Shown here: positions 49,007-59,405 of the stretch, in pieces
Layout of the letters: each line of letters starts with the position of its first letter
Position numbering within the stretch: the stretch's first letter is position 1
Assembly: GCA_001936135.1 (NCBI GenBank)
Contig: CP012819.1
Span: 1,211,501 to 1,275,500, forward strand
Length of the DNA: 64,000 nt
Source: Saccharomycopsis fibuligera x Saccharomycopsis cf. fibuligera
Lineage: Eukaryota; Ascomycota; Saccharomycetes; Ascoideales; Saccharomycopsidaceae
Direction of reading: 5' to 3'
Notes under the pieces: model-generated
Told to the model about the DNA's origin: nothing
The model's input: only the letters and a program-made list of their open reading frames with translations
Databases searched by the model: none
Translations under genes and position numbers: made by a program

Positions 49007-51751
49007 TAGGCAGTTTTTTTTAAATATTTGATCTACTTTGTGGTATTAATGTTGGTGTATTGGAAGGTCACCAAGGAAAAATTGTTGAAAAACTTGAAAA
49101 TATATTGTTCAATTGACTTTCTTGGTTGTTGCAACTGAACGTAAAGAATTTCTTTGGACGTATATAACTGCTAATGTGTTTATAAAGTGTGTATTCTTAG
49201 CCCAAAGAGAACGACGCATTGAACTCATCTGTTGGTCCTCCGCTAAACTAAGAAAAACAGTGAAAACGGATGAAAATTAGAGTGATGATGCGCTTTGATT
49301 TGAAGGAAGACAATAACGATCAAACAGACTTATTCGGAGATCACGAAGGAAAGACAGCTTTTCAAAATTCTGACAAAATTGTGGTGGACCCCAAGAAAGC
49401 ATAAAGAAGAAAAAAAAAAAAAAAGGAAGACTAGATAGCGTTGGAGATATCACCAAGCTTGCAAGCAAGAAACCAACGGAAGTCAAAAACGCTGCCTGCT
49501 GTCAGTTCACGTGCTATGAGCACAGCCTAAGCTTATAAGCTGTCAACGACCCAGGGTTGTGGGCCTGTTCTGCACTGCGCTGCCCTGTCTAACGCTGCCT
49601 GGGACTGCGTGTGGCGCAGGTTGTTGCTTCGAGTGATAGCTGGAGAAAGATTCTTCTTTTGCTACTGAGTAAATGCTGCGCTGCGATAGGTCTGCGTCAA
49701 CTTGACGCACTTGGCTGATGACTTTGATAAAAAAATATCTTCGATCAGTAATGCCCACATAGCTGAGGTAGTACTCGGAAATTTTGACTTGGTAATCTAC
49801 CAGCCGTACCTCTCAATGTTAGTGTACCATTTTACTGAGCGCATTCCTAAAAGATGTGAAAATAAATATATATATTTGTTTCCAAGGATCCAGCGTGAAT
49901 GCAAAACTCGATACCAAAACCCATACGGACAGTGAAAATCTTGAAAAAAGAAGCTTTTTTTTGTTCGATAAACTTTTTTTGACAAGAAAGTTGACAGCAT
50001 AGGAGTCGAATTTCTAACTGGAAAAGTACATTCGGTTTGGTATAGTTTTTTTATTTGGTTGTTGCTCAGTCATGCCTAATATTATTTAGCGTAATTGTGT
50101 GCAGCCTCTGACTTTCGTAGAAAAAAAAAATTGCTGCTATAGGCTTTTAGGTAATTACCTTATAGTCGCGTCACAGATTACTTTGCAGTGATAATGCAAC
50201 TGCACTTATATATGCTTCTCCAATTTATAATTTGAGCAATTTTTAAACACAATTTAGCCGACCAGCAATTCCACCCAATCAGATTGGACCACATGGTATT
50301 ACGCACTCAATATTTATTTCGAGGATTGTCATTTTCACCAAAATAGACAAAACAAAAGTAATACTGAATTAAACTTGACTTTTTAATTGGCTACGCATCT
50401 CAGTTACAAGTTTATTTGCTTTTGAACGTAATTATGTCTTTGTTCTGACAGGCATAGATCCATTTTTCAGAGTAAAGGAGGCCATAATTTTTAACAAACA
50501 AATTTAATTTTTCATTTTCTTTTTCATTTTCTTTTTTATGTTTAAAGATTTTCTTGAAGCTTCTGCCCCAAGATCTACTCATTCATTCAGTAGTCTTCAT
50601 CTTAATATCAAAGTGCTACATTTATCTCTCTAATATAAAGCTAGTATGTTAAAAAACACATTGTAGTATGGTGCATACCCCCACATGTACAGCAGATAAT
50701 AAACCTTGACTCCCGCTGTAAAAGCACACACAATCTCGGTAAATGGCATCTAAGTGTAGTGCAATAGAAAGACCAAAAATATTTCGAAGAAAAAATGCTG
50801 CGAGCCATGTTATATTCCTAGGCGCTCCACAGTATGTTGCCAGTCTATCCATATGACGTTTACACTAGCAGACTAAATTATATATTGGCTTCTTCCAATT
50901 GAATGTGGCTGGTGAGTCATAAGCTCTCCGTTCGGAGTCCTTGAGTCTCCAGTTTCCGACGGCACCGATGGGTGTGGCTTATGGCCCAATGTCACATGAA
51001 AGTTTTCAAGAATAATATAAATTTTCAAATTGGTGAGGTCATGTGCTTAATCACAACATTATCGCTTCTTAATGCGCCATTAGGCATTTCATGAGTCACA
51101 CTCAACGGCCGAAAATACCAGAAAAGCAGGAAATCGCAGAAAAAATAAAAAAATAAAAAAAATTCACAATTTTGGTATTTTGATGTTTGTGTGCCGTTCT
51201 GACTCACTTTCTTTTTAGTTTCTTAGTTGCTGGCCTGCATTTTTTACCTCACCACTAGGAACTAATATTCGATAGTCTCCGAAGAGATAGAAATATTGTT
51301 CTTATTTCGCTCTTTTTCTTTTTTTTTATCTGCCTATTTTTTTCTGATTTTTTTAACTTTTTTTTTTTTTTTTTGTTCGAAGAAAAAGATAGGGGTTTTG
51401 ATTAACGAGATTTTTTTTTATCAAATAATCTCTTATTTCTCTTATCCTTCCTACCGGCACCTCCAGTATCATAGGCACTTGCTCAACCACTGCGGACCAT
51501 CGGGTTTCAATATTGGATCAAAGAACTACTTCAACCAGTTCTGATCACATTTTGTACCGTACCAATTAAGAGCCAAATCTCAAATTATATAAAATTCTCA
51601 GTTCAATGAATTAGTCAGATTTTTCTTTCCCTCAAATCACTTCAACCCCATACTATAGATTTTTTTTCAACAAAAAAAATTGTATTAAAAAAAAGAAAAC
51701 CAACTCTTCAACAAGAAAATCAAAAAAAGACCAGAAAATTGTTAATTCAAA
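49007..51751. promoter_or_regulatory. 2.7 kb divergent spacer, zinc-finger and cyclin-like genes
   Basis: No supported gene in 2.7 kb between two divergent starts. T-rich tracts at 51300-51375 and an A-rich leader (51660-51745) precede the cyclin-like ATG. The middle part (49500-50000) is GC-richer. Small ORFs on both strands overlap one another. Long regulatory DNA for one or both genes, or an unseen non-coding RNA, would fit. Confidence 0.45.
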
Positions 51752-52858
51752 ATGGCTATCGGTAATTTGTCAGACTACTTATCAGACTCCAAGTACCAAG
51801 CAGTCTTCAGTAACAACAACAGCATAAAAAGAGAACTAGTACCATTAAATCCTGAAACTTCCAATATAACCAATATTATGTCTTCCAACAAGGCTAGTTG
51901 GCGTTCCGATGAGACCAACTCATTGGTTCCGGATCTTACAGACACCGAACAGAGTAACGACGAGGAAGATTATGATGCAGGCGAGAGCGATTTCGAGACT
52001 GACCTAAAAGAGGACACTCATAAGCAGAAGTTTGTTGGTGAAAATGTGCAAGATGGTGTAGAGCAAACAAGTAAGCACAAAAATATTAATGAAACAAGCA
52101 GGATTCGGGCCGTTCCAGTGAGTGCTGATATAAAAAATGCTGTCACTACTAATCCAATAAGGATTGCATCAGATGATTTTAAACAGCTTTTTATCAATGA
52201 TAATAATGTCCAGAAGCAAATTGTTATGAAAATTATTGTACGAATTATTTCAAATTTGCTCATTACAAAATTTCCAATTGATGAATGCTGTAATAACAGA
52301 AATAATTTAATCATTAACAACTTGATTGGATTTATTGAAAGAGTTTTGTCACGCTCAAGAATTCCATTGGACCATTTTTTAATTTCCAATTTGCTTTTGT
52401 TCAGATTTTTGAATTATCTCAATAAAGCTGATGCTCCAAAATTTAAGAATAATGGCGATAAACTTTGTCTCAGAAGGCTTATTATTACAAGTTTGGTCAC
52501 CACTAGCAAACATCATGGAGATAGTGAATGGTTACAGCCTATAAGGTCTGCTGCTGCTACTGCCGCCGCTATAGCAAAAAGAGGTCCGTCTTTCGGTAAG
52601 ACTGCACCTTCTAAGGTGACCAAAAACTTCAGTGTTTCCGTTAAGTCGCAATCTCCACCAAATAGTTTACGCCAGTGCCTGATCACGCAGGTCTGGTCTT
52701 TGATATCCGGATTACCTACTAACGAAATCACTAAACTTGAATCTGAATTTGGAAAGTTTATTGCTTACCATTTCAAAGTGAGTGCATCAGAATTGACTAA
52801 ATTCAAAGGTGATTTGAATCAATTGGTTAAACTTATTGTCAAAAGTGACACTTTTTAA
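51752..52858 (+). CDS. divergent Pho85-type (PCL) cyclin
   Basis: 368 residues. An acidic, Ser/Asn-rich N-terminus (1-110, with DEEDYDAGESDFETD) is followed by a helical region. FIERVLSRSRIPLDHFLISNLLLFRFLN (about 195-222) matches the PCL cyclin box pattern F-x-x-R-x-x-x-x-x-x-x-P-x-x-x-x-x-x-x-x-YL-x-R. Near the end, VWSLISGLPTNEITKLESEFGKFIAYHFKVS matches the cyclin pattern of a helix, then GL-x-x-x-E-x-x-x-LE-x-EF-x-x-x-x-x-x-x-x-V-x-x. A Ser/Ala-rich insert (about 260-300, AAATAAAIAKRG) lies between. Such proteins give substrate choice to the kinase Pho85. Divergence is large, so another cyclin class is possible. Confidence 0.65.
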   Translation: MAIGNLSDYLSDSKYQAVFSNNNSIKRELVPLNPETSNITNIMSSNKASWRSDETNSLVPDLTDTEQSNDEEDYDAGESDFETDLKEDTHKQKFVGENVQDGVEQTSKHKNINETSRIRAVPVSADIKNAVTTNPIRIASDDFKQLFINDNNVQKQIVMKIIVRIISNLLITKFPIDECCNNRNNLIINNLIGFIERVLSRSRIPLDHFLISNLLLFRFLNYLNKADAPKFKNNGDKLCLRRLIITSLVTTSKHHGDSEWLQPIRSAAATAAAIAKRGPSFGKTAPSKVTKNFSVSVKSQSPPNSLRQCLITQVWSLISGLPTNEITKLESEFGKFIAYHFKVSASELTKFKGDLNQLVKLIVKSDTF

Positions 52859-53387
52859 ATGATTGGAATTTTTTTGCTTCTATATTATTTGATACTACAT
52901 CATGTATTATAACCGTTTTGCTTGTAGTGGCAAAATCTTCAACTATACCTTTAGTTATTTTCTCCCTTTTTTTTATAGGAAAAGACATTGTAGTTAGTTT
53001 TCTTTCATTGTCTCGTCTTTCCTTCTTTTGCTATTGTTTTAGTTGTTCGTTTCTTACTGTCGTGCGTGCGAAAGTTCTCTGAATTTTTATTTGTGTATAT
53101 GTACTTTTTTAAGTTTAGGTATTATAAGAGGTATCTTTTTGAATTATTTTCCCTTGTAGCCATTGTAAATTGTTTTTGTAAGTGAGCAAACCAAGCCCTT
53201 CAGTATAGTTGCTATTTTTTTTTAAGGGTTGTCATAGGACAGCCTAGTTCCCCATTAGTATATTAATTACAGATTGACTCGAGTCACTGAATTCTTGCGA
53301 GATCAAATTCGCAATCAGAAACTCTATATAAGCAAAACAATTATCACTTAAAAATTTACGTATCTTATACATGCAAGGTAACAGTGC
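52859..53387. other. convergent 3' regions, cyclin-like gene and CGI121
   Basis: 529 bases, T-rich, no gene. Confidence 0.5.
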
Positions 53388-54026
53388 TTAAAAATCACTT
53401 AGCTGAATGATACCAACTAACAAATCAGACAATTTTTCCCTATCATCTTCAATCATTGTAGCGCCCAATTTATAATTCTTCTTTATTAGCTTGTTATCAC
53501 TGATACCAATCAATTTTTCATTACAGAAATTATCCACCACAATTCCACTTACTACTTTCTGTATTTTTACGAAATCTTGCTCAAATAAATTGTCGAATGG
53601 CTGTTCGTTTTGCACTGCTTGCGAGTCATCATTTTCAAGACTTTCAAGTCCGTACACTTTGAGCACAATTAAACTGGTCGAACTTTTGGAAATACCAAAT
53701 CTATTCAATGAATCAGTGATATTTGCGTTTGGTGACAAATTTAGTAAAATTTCGGCATAAATGGAGTTTGTTCTAAGTTTCTTTTTTGTCTTTTTTTCAT
53801 TATCCTCCGATTCAGCAAACTGGTATGTAGTAAAGGTTTTGTATATTGCTGAATTTAGCTGTTCTGTTGATATAATGTTGGCGGCATTGACGAAGCCGTA
53901 GTCGTAGTCTTGCTTGAGCGATATCACACCTTGCTTGATTTCATCAATATTGGAGACATTGATAAACAAAGACACAAGGAGTTTCACCCCAGGGAATTGC
54001 GGGAAACTGTATACTTGGTAACTCAT
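53388..54026 (-). CDS. CGI121: EKC/KEOPS complex subunit Cgi121
   Basis: Subunit of the KEOPS complex that makes the t6A modification of tRNA and supports telomere upkeep; it binds Bud32 and the tRNA CCA end. 212 residues against 181 in S. cerevisiae. Blocks: FPQFPGVKLLVSLFINVSNI at the start, LNSAIYKTF (about 56-64), LRTNSIYAEILLNLSPNANI (about 84-103) and FGISKSSTSLIVLKVYG. The C-terminal YKLGATMIEDDREKLSDLLVGIIQLSDF matches the yeast ending. A Lys/Glu insert (about 74-83) and an Asn/Gln loop account for extra length. No intron needed here, unlike some yeasts. Confidence 0.92.
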   Translation of the reverse strand: MSYQVYSFPQFPGVKLLVSLFINVSNIDEIKQGVISLKQDYDYGFVNAANIISTEQLNSAIYKTFTTYQFAESEDNEKKTKKKLRTNSIYAEILLNLSPNANITDSLNRFGISKSSTSLIVLKVYGLESLENDDSQAVQNEQPFDNLFEQDFVKIQKVVSGIVVDNFCNEKLIGISDNKLIKKNYKLGATMIEDDREKLSDLLVGIIQLSDF

Positions 54027-54034
54027 TTTTAATT

Positions 54035-54286
54035 CTATGATAACTTATTGCAATATTCTTTGTTAAATGTTGCTGAATTACTGGATTCCAAGACCCTCTG
54101 AATTCTTCTGTTGTAGATATCATTCAAGTTTGCTTCTATAGAAAGAAACAATTTTTCCATGTCGGAAAACACAAAATCCGCAGCGTCATCCGCCATCCGT
54201 TGTGCCCATGTGAATGGATCCTCTAGCTTCTCGCACGTGCGCATAATCTTGTGATAAGCAGCGATGGGCCTGTGATGCGGTGACAT
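54035..54286 (-). CDS. uncertain 83-residue ORF just upstream of CGI121
   Basis: ATG at 54286, stop 8 bases before the CGI121 ATG on the same strand. The translation has a plausible helical stretch (FTWAQRMADDAADFVFSDME, then LFLSIEANLNDIYNRRIQ) but no recognised family. If translated, CGI121 would be on the same transcript or promoted from inside this ORF. Otherwise it is a chance ORF in the CGI121-ATG3 divergent promoter. A CACGTG box lies inside it at about 54235. Confidence 0.35.
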   Translation of the reverse strand: MSPHHRPIAAYHKIMRTCEKLEDPFTWAQRMADDAADFVFSDMEKLFLSIEANLNDIYNRRIQRVLESSNSATFNKEYCNKLS

Positions 54287-54499
54287 ATAAAAAAACAGGG
54301 CATAGCTGCGATGCTCATCCCAAGCCTTATTTTGCCTTCATCCACTAGAAGGTGCCCAGTATAATATCCCATTATTACGCTTTTTAAAGATCTACTTAAT
54401 ATTCAGTATACTCAATTGCCATTAGCATAAAGAGTAAAACATTATTTCCGTTTTTATACGTATTTCAATTACAACTACTGCTAGCGACCACAATCAACG

Positions 54500-55552
54500 A
54501 TGAACAACATTAGATCGACCCTCTCCTCATTCAGAGAATATTTGACACCAGTTACTCATACTTCTACTTTCAAATCAACAGGAGAAATTACTCCTGAAGA
54601 ATTTGTTGCCGCTGGAGATTATTTAGCGTATAAGTTCCCAACGTGGCAGTGGTCCCCTGCGCCTAAAGACTCTCTACAAAAAAGCTTTTTGCCGACTGAT
54701 AAACAATTCTTGGTCACAAAAAGAGTTCCTTCTTACCAAAGAGCACTATCATATTTATCAGGTACAGAGAATGGTGAAGCTGAAGAAGAAGTCGTTGACG
54801 AAGATGGATGGACCACTACTCATGTTTCAAAAAAGAATGTGGTTACAGCTAATAGTAGTGAGAAGCAAGAACTACAACATGACCAACAACTGCAAAAAGT
54901 TCAACCGCAACAACCAAATGACTTGGTGGATGACCAAGAGATTCAAGATATAGATGATGATGACTTTGATATTGAACCTGTTTATAAGCAAGTCGGCATT
55001 ACTGAGAACAGTATTCAAGTCTCAGGAAACAAAGAAGAGCAGCGAAACTATGATTTATACATTACCTATTCAACTTCTTATAGAGTGCCAAAAATGTATT
55101 TGGTTGGATTTGATGATAATGGTATTCCACTTACTCCTGATCAAATGTTTGAAGATATATCTGCTGACTATAGAGACAAGACGGCCACTATTGAAAAAGC
55201 ACCATTTTTAGTTAACACCACGTCAGTATCAATTCATCCATGTCGTCATGCTACAGTAATGAAGATTTTGATGAGCAGAGCACAAATTGCTGCTCAGAAT
55301 AATAAGTTACAAAAAGCGGCAAAAGAGAAGGATATTGTTACTAAAGGGATCAGTAAATTAGGATTAAAGGACTCTAAGGCTGGTGATAATTTAAATAATA
55401 AAGATGATGATGAATGGGAAAGTATTGAAGACGACGTCGATAATGATAATGAAGAAGTGCTCCGAGTTGATCAATACTTAGTTATATTTTTAAAGTTCAT
55501 TGCAAGTGTTACTCCTGGTATTAATCATGACTACACTATGGACGCTTTTTAA
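54500..55552 (+). CDS. ATG3: autophagy E2-like enzyme Atg3
   Basis: Transfers Atg8 to phosphatidylethanolamine. 350 residues. N-terminal amphipathic helix (MNNIRSTLSSFREYLTPVTH) senses curved membranes. FLVTKRVPSYQR (70-81) and DGWTTTH (102-108) are family blocks, followed by an acidic flexible region (DDQEIQDIDDDDFDIEP). The catalytic cysteine is C248 in SIHPCRHATVMKI. In the handle region W306-E-S-I309 with acids on both sides is a good Atg8-interacting motif. The end, LKFIASVTPGINHDYTMDAF, is typical. Divergent from CGI121. Confidence 0.96.
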   Translation: MNNIRSTLSSFREYLTPVTHTSTFKSTGEITPEEFVAAGDYLAYKFPTWQWSPAPKDSLQKSFLPTDKQFLVTKRVPSYQRALSYLSGTENGEAEEEVVDEDGWTTTHVSKKNVVTANSSEKQELQHDQQLQKVQPQQPNDLVDDQEIQDIDDDDFDIEPVYKQVGITENSIQVSGNKEEQRNYDLYITYSTSYRVPKMYLVGFDDNGIPLTPDQMFEDISADYRDKTATIEKAPFLVNTTSVSIHPCRHATVMKILMSRAQIAAQNNKLQKAAKEKDIVTKGISKLGLKDSKAGDNLNNKDDDEWESIEDDVDNDNEEVLRVDQYLVIFLKFIASVTPGINHDYTMDAF

Positions 55553-55842
55553 GATATCAAAAAGTTAACTTTTTTTTATATACTAGAAAAGATATGTTGT
55601 TTTTTGTTTGAAATGCACGTTTGATTTCCTCTCTTGAATATAAAATAAAACATATCTATACTCTGCATTTTTTGCATTAGTGTTTTTGTCTGTTTAGTTT
55701 TTACTGTAAGCCTTGTTGTTCCTATAACCACATTTTCTATTTGCAGCATACTGAAACCTTATTGACTTGAAATAATTTTGGATTTCTATAAAAACCCTTC
55801 GCTTTGAAAGAAAAATATTTATCTATTATTATTCAATATACA

Positions 55843-56583
55843 TCATTTTTCAGCCAAGCTTAACGATGTAGCTGACACGGGCAGACACGAAGTGAGTATT
55901 GGCAGACAATAATAAGGCTCTGATTTGATTTCATGATTTTGCTTTTGCCCAGCCAACAGAGGAAATGTAGATGTTGATAATGTAGCTAAGGGAGTAACTA
56001 GAAATGTTAAAGAGGAATTGGCCGTTGCTGCTGTATCTGCTTGTCGCTCATTTGGATATGGGCTACAATGTTTTGAAATTAATTGAGATGCTTTGAGTCG
56101 ATTATTGTCATTATTGCTGTTGCCAAAATCTAGACTAAGTGATAAGCTTGGCCTTTTGTGGTGTGGTTTTGGTGTATCATTTGCACCAAATGGATATGAC
56201 TGCATATGTTTCATCAAACTTGAACTACCGTTCTTATTCTTACTTGGTTTCGTTATCTCATTTATGTATTTTGCTTTAGCATGATATGGTTTGTATATCC
56301 TGTATGGTAGTATTGATTTTTTTCTGGGTAACGTGCTTGTGGAGTTAACATTTTTACAAACGTCGATAGCCGGTAAGCATCTTTTTGTTGTGCTGGAATC
56401 TATATTAGAAATAGTGTTGAGGTTGAATGAAGATGTTTTGTTTGTTGCAAACGTCTTGAGCGATGAGCTATGATGAGGTCGATGATTGGTTGCATAGTTG
56501 TTATTGGTATCGGTAGATTTTGAAGTGCTGTAGTTCTGGTTTTCGTTGTCTTGAAGTTGAATTTTTTGCTCACTAGCTTTCAT
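55843..56583 (-). CDS. uncharacterised Ser/Asn-rich protein
   Basis: 246 residues from ATG. Ser, Asn, Thr and Lys dominate. Possible short motifs are RKKSILPYRIYKPYHAKAKY (about 88-107, basic, could be a nuclear signal) and HHKRPSLSLSLDFGNSN (about 141-157). No domain, signal or membrane segment recognised. Its upstream region (over 1 kb) is long for a chance ORF. Could be a fast-evolving regulator; family unknown. Confidence 0.5.
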   Translation of the reverse strand: MKASEQKIQLQDNENQNYSTSKSTDTNNNYATNHRPHHSSSLKTFATNKTSSFNLNTISNIDSSTTKRCLPAIDVCKNVNSTSTLPRKKSILPYRIYKPYHAKAKYINEITKPSKNKNGSSSLMKHMQSYPFGANDTPKPHHKRPSLSLSLDFGNSNNDNNRLKASQLISKHCSPYPNERQADTAATANSSLTFLVTPLATLSTSTFPLLAGQKQNHEIKSEPYYCLPILTSCLPVSATSLSLAEK

Positions 56584-57572
56584 TTGATTTGACTTGGTTT
56601 GCTTTAGTTATTGGAATCAGATACTGTTCCTTTTTGCTTGAATAATGTTTTAATGAGTATACCTGTATGTCTATTCGTGAAGATTGTTGTTGCCAAAGCT
56701 GTTGTTCGAAAATGCAAGAAAACAATATGCTGGAAGCTGCTAATCGTGTATGAGAAAGAAAAATGATCTACAACCTTAACACGCTACTTCCTTTTCAAAA
56801 GCTATACACGCTTCTGCTTATTTATAACCAACTTCATAAGCCTTTTTTGATTTGTTTGTATAGAGAATTCTGCTATAAAAATAGCCATGTATGCAAGCGT
56901 CACTGCAGCACTGCTACTGCATGATGCACTGCATTAACTCCGAAAAGAGAAAATTAATTTACAATTCTAAATACAACTACAATTGCAACTATAATTACGA
57001 CGGGTTTTTTGTTCCATTGGCTTATAATATGGTTATTGACTTGCTACTCTTACTCATTTGCACAAAAAAGTAAAGAAAAGAAAAAAGGAAATTTGAAACA
57101 AGCATGTGTTAGCCTTGCCTCTTATTTATTTCGTTGGATTTTAACTTGTCATAATGTACCAAAAATAGTAGCTTTGCCTCCCACCGCTAGTACTTCTGTA
57201 AGTACAAAAAACTCAAAACCGTAGCTATTACTCAAATGAGGTTGAAAGTGACAGCTAGTATCGATATTCTTTATGAGAGAATATTGTCGTTAATTGCCAC
57301 TCAAATTCATACCGCCACTCAATAATTAAATACCTTCTTTTCAGTACAGATGTGCATATGCTGGAGTTCTAAATATAGTATGCACTGCAGCGACAAAAGG
57401 TTGAGAAGACCCAAATTAGTATTTCATGCATCTTCGGCTTACCTGCCGGCATTCCTCGGACACAAATTCGTTTACGATTTACCGATTAGATCATATTGAA
57501 CCAGGTACTGAGTGCAGAGCGATAATGAAGGTTTGGTAAGCCAAAGACGATTTCTGGCAAAAGAGAGAATTC

Positions 57573-57611
<39 letters not shown>

Positions 57612-57656
57612 TAATTTGTAAAAAATAGTTCTAAATAAAAAACATAAAAATAATTT
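56584..57656. other. upstream region of the Ser/Asn-rich ORF / MOD5 3' region
   Basis: 1.07 kb, AT-rich, with a (AT)15 microsatellite near its right end. Small ORFs at 56891-57224 show no domain. Confidence 0.45.
57579..57608. repeat. (AT)15 microsatellite
   Basis: Thirty bases of pure AT dinucleotide, 49 bases past the MOD5 stop. Confidence 0.9.
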
Positions 57657-59405
57657 TTAGTCACTCTTCTGAGCCTCACCATCCTGAACGGCCATAGTAC
57701 GCTCCTCGTTACCTTTCTTCTGTCTCTTTATCCAAGCCTCATGTTTTTCTTTCTTAGCAAGTCTCTTTAAATTTGATCGGTGTCTTCGGCTATTCAAATG
57801 AATATTCCACTGTTCTTCACCAACTACCGTCAACGGCAAACTGCCATCTTTGCTTAAACATGTATCACATCTGTACTGTTTCCAAATTAATGTCTTTGCT
57901 TCATTGGCGGCATCATTTGGCCTGTTATTATCGTTGGTGTCCCCATAAAATTTTATTTTTGCGTCAGAAGTGCTACTTTGTTTTCTTTTCTGCATTTTCG
58001 GGTCATTGGTATACAATATAGACTTGATCTCCTGAGGCATATTGACGATTTCATGAGTGCTTGTTTGAGCATCAGATATGAAATTTTCATAAATTTTAAA
58101 GCCATTTTTAGCAACACTATCTTGCCATGCGCTCAAATCACTAGCATCTAACAAATAAAGTCTGCTGACGTTTGTATTTTGCCTATCACTACCGTTGCCG
58201 TTACCATTGTCATTTTCATTTCTAGCATTAGTAGTGCTGCAATCTTTCAGCAATTCTTTAATAAGGGTATTCTTGATCCACTTGATCTGCTGTTTAGAAT
58301 ACTTTTTAGTCTTCTGTTTCATCTTTAGGATTGCGTCATTCAACAATTTGTCATTCTTATCGTACAGCACTTCGAAATTGGTACTATTTCCATGCTGTTT
58401 ATATTTTGCCAAAAGCCAAGGCATAAATTCTTTAAATCCAATGACTTGCCATATCCCATGTTGACAATCTTGATGTTCTTTTGGCAATTTAACATACAAG
58501 TCAAACAACTCTTTAATTTCTAAAAGTGCTCCTTCTTCAATCATCGAATCTACTCTGGTGTCAAGTCTTTCATTAAGTACGTCCTGTTTGGACCAAATCC
58601 AATAAATCAATGTATTGAATCTTAAATTATTTATTTGCGTTGTTGCCGTTAGTGTTCGTTCGCCTTCTTGTGACTTTTGTTGCTGTTGCTGAACAGTGTA
58701 TATTTCTGATGGCCTTTTGCCAGTTTGAAAATAAATTTCAACAACTCGCTTAACTCGTCTGATATCATTTGGGTGGAACTTTTGCGCTATTACTGGATCA
58801 ATTTCTTCTAAATAATGATACAAGTCTAATGGGTTTGAACTATTCAATACGTCTTGTTGTTCTTGGCTTAAAGTTTTTATTACTTCTTTCTTGGTCAAGT
58901 ACTGCTGCTGCTGTTGTTGCTCTTGATTTGCTTTCTTTGCTTCAAAGTTCATTACCGTTTCCTCAATAACCTTATTATTAAAAAGCAAAGACTGCAAATA
59001 ATAATTTGTGCCACCAACAATAATTGGCAATTTGCCCTTCTTTTGAATTTCCGTGATTTTTTGAAGTGCTTCTTTTTGGAACCTATGGATAAAATATTCT
59101 TCATCCCAGTCAACGTGATCCATTACGTGATGCGGTATACCGTTTCTTTCATTTCGTGGATGTTTGTTGGTTATTATCGGACATCTTTTGTACATTTGCA
59201 TCGAATCTGCGTTGACGATTTCTCCATTGTAGGCACTAGCTAGATCAATTGAAAATTTTGACTTCCCGACTCCGGTTGTGCCAATGATAACGGCAATTGT
59301 GCTGTTTAATGAGGCAAGGCCAGGACTAGAAGTTGACGATATTTGAGGAGATGCCATTCTAAAGGTTTGCAATTTTGAAACAATAGTTTTTAAGACGGTT
59401 TCCAT
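57657..59405 (-). CDS. MOD5: tRNA dimethylallyltransferase Mod5
   Basis: Makes i6A37 in tRNAs. 582 residues from the first ATG (59405). P-loop GTTGVGKS (42-49), then the family blocks IVNADSMQMYKR, IPHHVMDHVDW, IIVGGTNYYLQSLLF and, later, DPVIAQKFHPNDIRRVKR, and WQVIGFKEF. A C-terminal zinc finger of U1C/matrin type, C513, C516, H536, H542, is followed by a Lys/Arg-rich tail, as in eukaryotic members. The N-terminal 16 residues (METVLKTIVSKLQTFR) could target mitochondria, while a second ATG at residue 17 (59357) would give the cytosolic/nuclear form. The first ATG has T at -3, the second A at -3. Longer than S. cerevisiae (428) through Gln-rich and Asn-rich loops. Confidence 0.94.
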   Translation of the reverse strand: METVLKTIVSKLQTFRMASPQISSTSSPGLASLNSTIAVIIGTTGVGKSKFSIDLASAYNGEIVNADSMQMYKRCPIITNKHPRNERNGIPHHVMDHVDWDEEYFIHRFQKEALQKITEIQKKGKLPIIVGGTNYYLQSLLFNNKVIEETVMNFEAKKANQEQQQQQQYLTKKEVIKTLSQEQQDVLNSSNPLDLYHYLEEIDPVIAQKFHPNDIRRVKRVVEIYFQTGKRPSEIYTVQQQQQKSQEGERTLTATTQINNLRFNTLIYWIWSKQDVLNERLDTRVDSMIEEGALLEIKELFDLYVKLPKEHQDCQHGIWQVIGFKEFMPWLLAKYKQHGNSTNFEVLYDKNDKLLNDAILKMKQKTKKYSKQQIKWIKNTLIKELLKDCSTTNARNENDNGNGNGSDRQNTNVSRLYLLDASDLSAWQDSVAKNGFKIYENFISDAQTSTHEIVNMPQEIKSILYTNDPKMQKRKQSSTSDAKIKFYGDTNDNNRPNDAANEAKTLIWKQYRCDTCLSKDGSLPLTVVGEEQWNIHLNSRRHRSNLKRLAKKEKHEAWIKRQKKGNEERTMAVQDGEAQKSD

